Shown: in pieces, positions 61,334 through 64,000 of the stretch
How positions within the stretch are numbered: position 1 is the first letter of the stretch
Layout: each line of letters opens with the position of its first letter
Assembly (NCBI GenBank): GCA_039029135.1
Contig: JBCCGT010000003.1
Coordinates: 248,001-312,000, forward strand
Source: JALZVT01 sp039029135
Lineage (GTDB): Bacteria > Pseudomonadota > Gammaproteobacteria > Pseudomonadales > Azotimanducaceae
DNA length: 64,000 nt
Reading direction: 5' to 3'
Notes under the pieces: generated by a model
Seen by the model: only the letters and a program-made list of their open reading frames with translations
What the model was told of the DNA's origin: nothing
Database searches by the model: none
Program-made: the position numbers and the translations under genes

Positions 61334-63318
61334 CTACCGGGATTCCTTGTTCTGCGCGCTAGAGCGTTGCGCCTCGCCGTGCGATGCGCGTTGCTGCCGT
61401 GGTTTACTTGCGCTCTTTGCGTCTGCTCGTCTTCGATACTGACTTCGCTCCCCAATAGTCGCTTTTCGATAACCTCCCATTGTGGCCTGAGTAGCGTCAG
61501 AGCCGCGTACTGCGCAGCCATCAAGTCCAGCGCTTCGTTGCGGTCTCGCAACTTCACCCACTTGTACTTCGCCGTACCTGCGACCATCGAACGCACCAAT
61601 TTCTCTGATCCGAGTTGTTCGAAAAACTCTTCGTCCAGTGTGCTGGGAAAGTGCAGATAGCCATCTGCAGCTTCGCGAAGGGGCGTGTTCAAGGTATGCT
61701 GCATGCGCCCCAGGACGACTTGCTTTGCGACTGATGCGCCCACGGTAAATACAGGCACCTTGACGCCGCGAAATCTTGAGCGTTTGTCCGATGGCGGGCT
61801 TACTAGCTGCGCTTCGAAGTTCGGAGAACCCTGGAAGCAATAAACGTTTCCATGCGGACGGCGCGCTGCCCAATCGATGACGTAGTCCCCGAGGTAGCGC
61901 ATATCGACCGTGACGGCGGAGATTCTGAGCATCGCCCCGTCTTCGCGGCGATAGTTCTGCGAGATGTAGTCGGTGAGCTGGCCCCAGGGTTCCTGCGTGC
62001 GCGGGTCTCCCCAGATCGTGTGCGAGTCGAGCACCCAACCTTCTTCTAGCCTGCCCCAGCCGCACGTCAACAGCTCTAGCCGGTTGTCTTGGACGTCTAC
62101 AGTGGTCACGATCGCGAGCACACCAACTGGCGGCCTGGAGTAGGGTTCGCGCTTCGCGAAGAGCATCGAACCTTCGACCTGATCGCCTTCGTGCTCCCAA
62201 AGTTCCGCCAACCTGGTGTTGGTGAAGGCTTTCAGCAGACGATAGTCGTCTTTGGCTGCGAGGAATTCGCGCACCAGTCTTTCCCATGGATACAGGCAGG
62301 AAATCCCGCTCCAGCACTTGAAGCCAATGTGGCGCGGCCAGCCCACTACCATTCCGTCCGGATCTCGCAAGATCGGATCTGCGTTGGTCGTTTCTATCCA
62401 ATGCCCGCACTCCGATTGCCAACGCGAGCCTTCGTAACTCCGCCAGATCTCCGAGAATCGCCACTCATACTCACAGTGCTCGCACTCATAGCGGACACTG
62501 GACTCATCAAGATCGCCGTTTTTCTTCTTTTTCCACTTGAGGTGTTTGAAGTACATCCGCTGCCTTTCTCGGCAGTGCGGACAGGTGACATAGAACTCAA
62601 AAACCATTGTCGCTGACGCGATCGCCAGCTCCATGAGCGACGCGCCGGCACTGGTAACAGTCGTAGATCGGTAGAGCTTCGGATACTCCGAAGTGGTGAG
62701 ACGCACCAGCGCAAGAGTGGAAGGATCGCCTTCCCCGTCGATGTCGTGGGGATAGCCGTCCAGCTCATCAAGATGGCCCCAGTCAATTGCCATCCGGCGA
62801 AACTCACCGCCCGCGTGCGCTCCGCGTATGTACCACTTCGCCCCCAGGAATCCTTTGCTGGTGACTTTGTTGTGCGGGCCTTGCTTGTTGTGATCGCCTG
62901 CCAACTGCTCAGATACCGCATCGCAATCCCGCAACATGGGATCAATGTGATCCTGGGAATACTCATTGCGGTCTTCTTTAGTCGGTTGCCAAGTCGTGCC
63001 GCTGCGTTTTCGGTAGGCGACGTTGTAGGCACCGAACGCCAGGCCGATCTTGGTTGCGCCAACCTGGGCACACTTCCACCAATCCAAGATCTCAACGTCG
63101 TCGCAGCCAAGACAGTCCATGATCGCGCGCTGATACGGCAGAGTGACCCAGTCGCCGGCGTTCGATCCGCTGCTCGTCTCTGGTGAGAGTTTGAAGTGCT
63201 CTTCCGCCCACCGTGACAGGGACAGGACTGGCGGTAGGCGGGCAGACTCAAGCCCCCGCGCGATTGCCGATTTACAGTTCTCACGGCGTCGCTGCTCGAT
63301 CAGTCGGGGATCTAACAT
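61321..63318 (-). CDS. Terminase large subunit (GpA family)
   Basis: A 665-residue terminase. The N-terminal ATPase has a deviant Walker A KCAQVGATK at 82-90 and a WGHLDELDGYP Walker B-like region near 180. A zinc ribbon (CPHC ... CEHCEYEW) is inserted near 245-285. The C-terminal nuclease has VTTVDVQDNRLELLTCGW and AVTVDMRYLGDYVIDWA, supplying metal-binding aspartates. It cuts and pumps phage DNA. The C-terminal 35 residues are basic and variable. It overlaps the small-subunit gene by 38 bases. Confidence 0.95.
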   Translation of the reverse strand: MLDPRLIEQRRRENCKSAIARGLESARLPPVLSLSRWAEEHFKLSPETSSGSNAGDWVTLPYQRAIMDCLGCDDVEILDWWKCAQVGATKIGLAFGAYNVAYRKRSGTTWQPTKEDRNEYSQDHIDPMLRDCDAVSEQLAGDHNKQGPHNKVTSKGFLGAKWYIRGAHAGGEFRRMAIDWGHLDELDGYPHDIDGEGDPSTLALVRLTTSEYPKLYRSTTVTSAGASLMELAIASATMVFEFYVTCPHCRERQRMYFKHLKWKKKKNGDLDESSVRYECEHCEYEWRFSEIWRSYEGSRWQSECGHWIETTNADPILRDPDGMVVGWPRHIGFKCWSGISCLYPWERLVREFLAAKDDYRLLKAFTNTRLAELWEHEGDQVEGSMLFAKREPYSRPPVGVLAIVTTVDVQDNRLELLTCGWGRLEEGWVLDSHTIWGDPRTQEPWGQLTDYISQNYRREDGAMLRISAVTVDMRYLGDYVIDWAARRPHGNVYCFQGSPNFEAQLVSPPSDKRSRFRGVKVPVFTVGASVAKQVVLGRMQHTLNTPLREAADGYLHFPSTLDEEFFEQLGSEKLVRSMVAGTAKYKWVKLRDRNEALDLMAAQYAALTLLRPQWEVIEKRLLGSEVSIEDEQTQRAQVNHGSNAHRTARRNALARRTRNPGRWQR

Positions 63319-63850
63319 CGGCCACCTGGTCCGAGATCCGGACGCATTCTGTGTTGATCAGCCCAACCTCTGACGCTCTGAGGTGTGGGATCTTTGTTTT
63401 GATTCGCTGCGGCAGGGTCTCCAGATTTCTCCGGACCAGGTTGCCTACATCTCGCGCGAACTCTTCCAGCATCACTACCGGGGCCAGTTCGCCCGCTTCC
63501 TGCTGATCCTCGCGGATGGCCTTCTGCAACTTGATCAATTCGAGCTGTTCTTTGGGGGATGTAGGCGCTGCAACTTGCTCCTGGGCGTCCGCATCAGTAC
63601 CGCCTACCACCCGCAGTCCTGCGCTGTTTGGACCGCCCGCACCCTTGTCGATTCTGCGCTGCAGCTTGGCGGTGTCTCGACGGGCTTGAGCCAACTCATC
63701 ACGCAGATGTTGACAGTAACGCACCCGGCACTGGTCCAGGTGATCCAACTGCCCGCCCCTGTTCCTGGGCAAGACATTAGCCTTCGTCAACTCACGGACA
63801 ACCGGCTCGCTGATGCCCAGGTGGATTGAAATTTCCTTCTGCGTCGCCAT
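63281..63850 (-). CDS. Terminase small subunit-like DNA-packaging protein
   Basis: A 189-residue protein. The N-terminal winged-helix (ATQKEISIHLGISEPVVRELTKANVLPR) would recognise the cos or pac site. Next is a coiled coil (LRDELAQARRDTAKLQRRID) and a C-terminal helical part (GELAPVVMLEEFARDVGNLVRRNLE) that usually contacts the large subunit. The frame is open to 63991, but homology starts at the ATG at 63850. It is the first structural gene in the window; 63851-64000 holds no gene. Confidence 0.82.
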   Translation of the reverse strand: MATQKEISIHLGISEPVVRELTKANVLPRNRGGQLDHLDQCRVRYCQHLRDELAQARRDTAKLQRRIDKGAGGPNSAGLRVVGGTDADAQEQVAAPTSPKEQLELIKLQKAIREDQQEAGELAPVVMLEEFARDVGNLVRRNLETLPQRIKTKIPHLRASEVGLINTECVRISDQVADVRSPTDRAATP

Positions 63851-64000
63851 CAGGTGTCCGCCGAAAGCGAAAGTGCGCTGGGGTCGGGTGCGTCCGACAA
63901 ATTTTCTTCGCGAGCAATGCGCGTCACCTGCTCGCTCTCGCAGCAGGAAGGACCCAGAGCGCGCGCTGAGGGGCGCATGCCGGCCGCCCATACGGCGTCC

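Larger units (their letters stand above)
47151..64000. mobile_element. Siphovirus-type prophage, left part (right end outside window)
   Basis: From the dusA-like break to the window end, every gene is cargo or phage structural. On the minus strand the order by transcription is TerS, TerL, gpW-like, portal, protease-capsid fusion, head-tail joining, terminator, tube, G/GT chaperone, tape measure, distal tail proteins, peptidase-like and J-like tip. That is a long-tailed phage with lambda-type packaging. Integrase, repressor, replication and lysis genes are not visible and should lie beyond 64000. No gene shown is clearly broken, so it may be intact. Confidence 0.88.

Noticed and set aside
63851..64000. 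N-terminal extension of the small terminase subunit
   Set aside because: The open frame to 63991 is rich in Arg and Gly and lies outside the winged-helix start; the ATG at 63850 fits better.

Overview
The window is GC-rich chromosomal DNA from a Gram-negative bacterium. LpxC, outer-membrane barrels, a chaperone-usher pilus, Tat-exported and lipoprotein surface proteins and a fused TRAP permease fit a proteobacterium, most likely an environmental gammaproteobacterium that degrades hydrophobic or branched acids and alkanes. No 16S gene is present, so the placement is an inference.

1-21.5 kb is catabolic. A minus-strand operon encodes a two-subunit biotin-dependent acyl-CoA carboxylase and two adjacent acyl-CoA dehydrogenases (the last cut by the window edge). 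Facing it are a GST, an SDR, a GMC oxidoreductase and RecQ. Then come a CYP153-like P450, a TAXI/TRAP uptake pair, an array of paired hairpins, an acyl-CoA synthetase, an amino-acid permease, a hotdog thioesterase, an autotransporter-type barrel and an ACAD10-like phosphotransferase.

21.5-28.5 kb is a surface-fibre locus. Three small secreted pilin-like proteins face a CS1/TcfC-like usher and a PapD-like chaperone, and an ECF-type sigma factor lies just upstream of the chaperone on the same strand. About 0.8 kb without genes follows, holding a perfect palindrome and an 11-bp tandem repeat.

28.5-32.8 kb holds an iduronate-sulfatase-like sulfatase, tRNA-Ala(GGC) followed by three hairpins, a phytanoyl-CoA dioxygenase-family protein and gltX.

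32.9-44.1 kb is the least familiar chromosomal system. It has two divergent operons. Minus strand: an HzsA-like c-type cytochrome lipoprotein, an SH3/barrel protein, an outer-membrane barrel, DUF4266 and DUF3570. Plus strand: a DUF1588-like cytochrome, a LamG lipoprotein with duplicated CxxCH...HNCW units, and a Tat-exported DUF1501/DUF1552-like protein. Together they look like an envelope-located haem and surface-protein complex of unknown substrate. A zinc-ribbon/methyltransferase/PqqD-like fusion and lpxC follow.

47.1-64 kb is a prophage inserted in the 5' end of a gene that looks like dusA. Next to the left end are two lower-GC cargo genes. The structural genes follow on the minus strand, in transcription order: small terminase, large terminase, gpW-like, portal, protease-capsid fusion, head-tail proteins, tail tube, frameshifted G/GT chaperone, tape measure and tail-tip genes. 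The order is that of a siphovirus with lambda-type packaging. Integrase, lysis and repressor genes are not in the window, so the right end lies beyond it.
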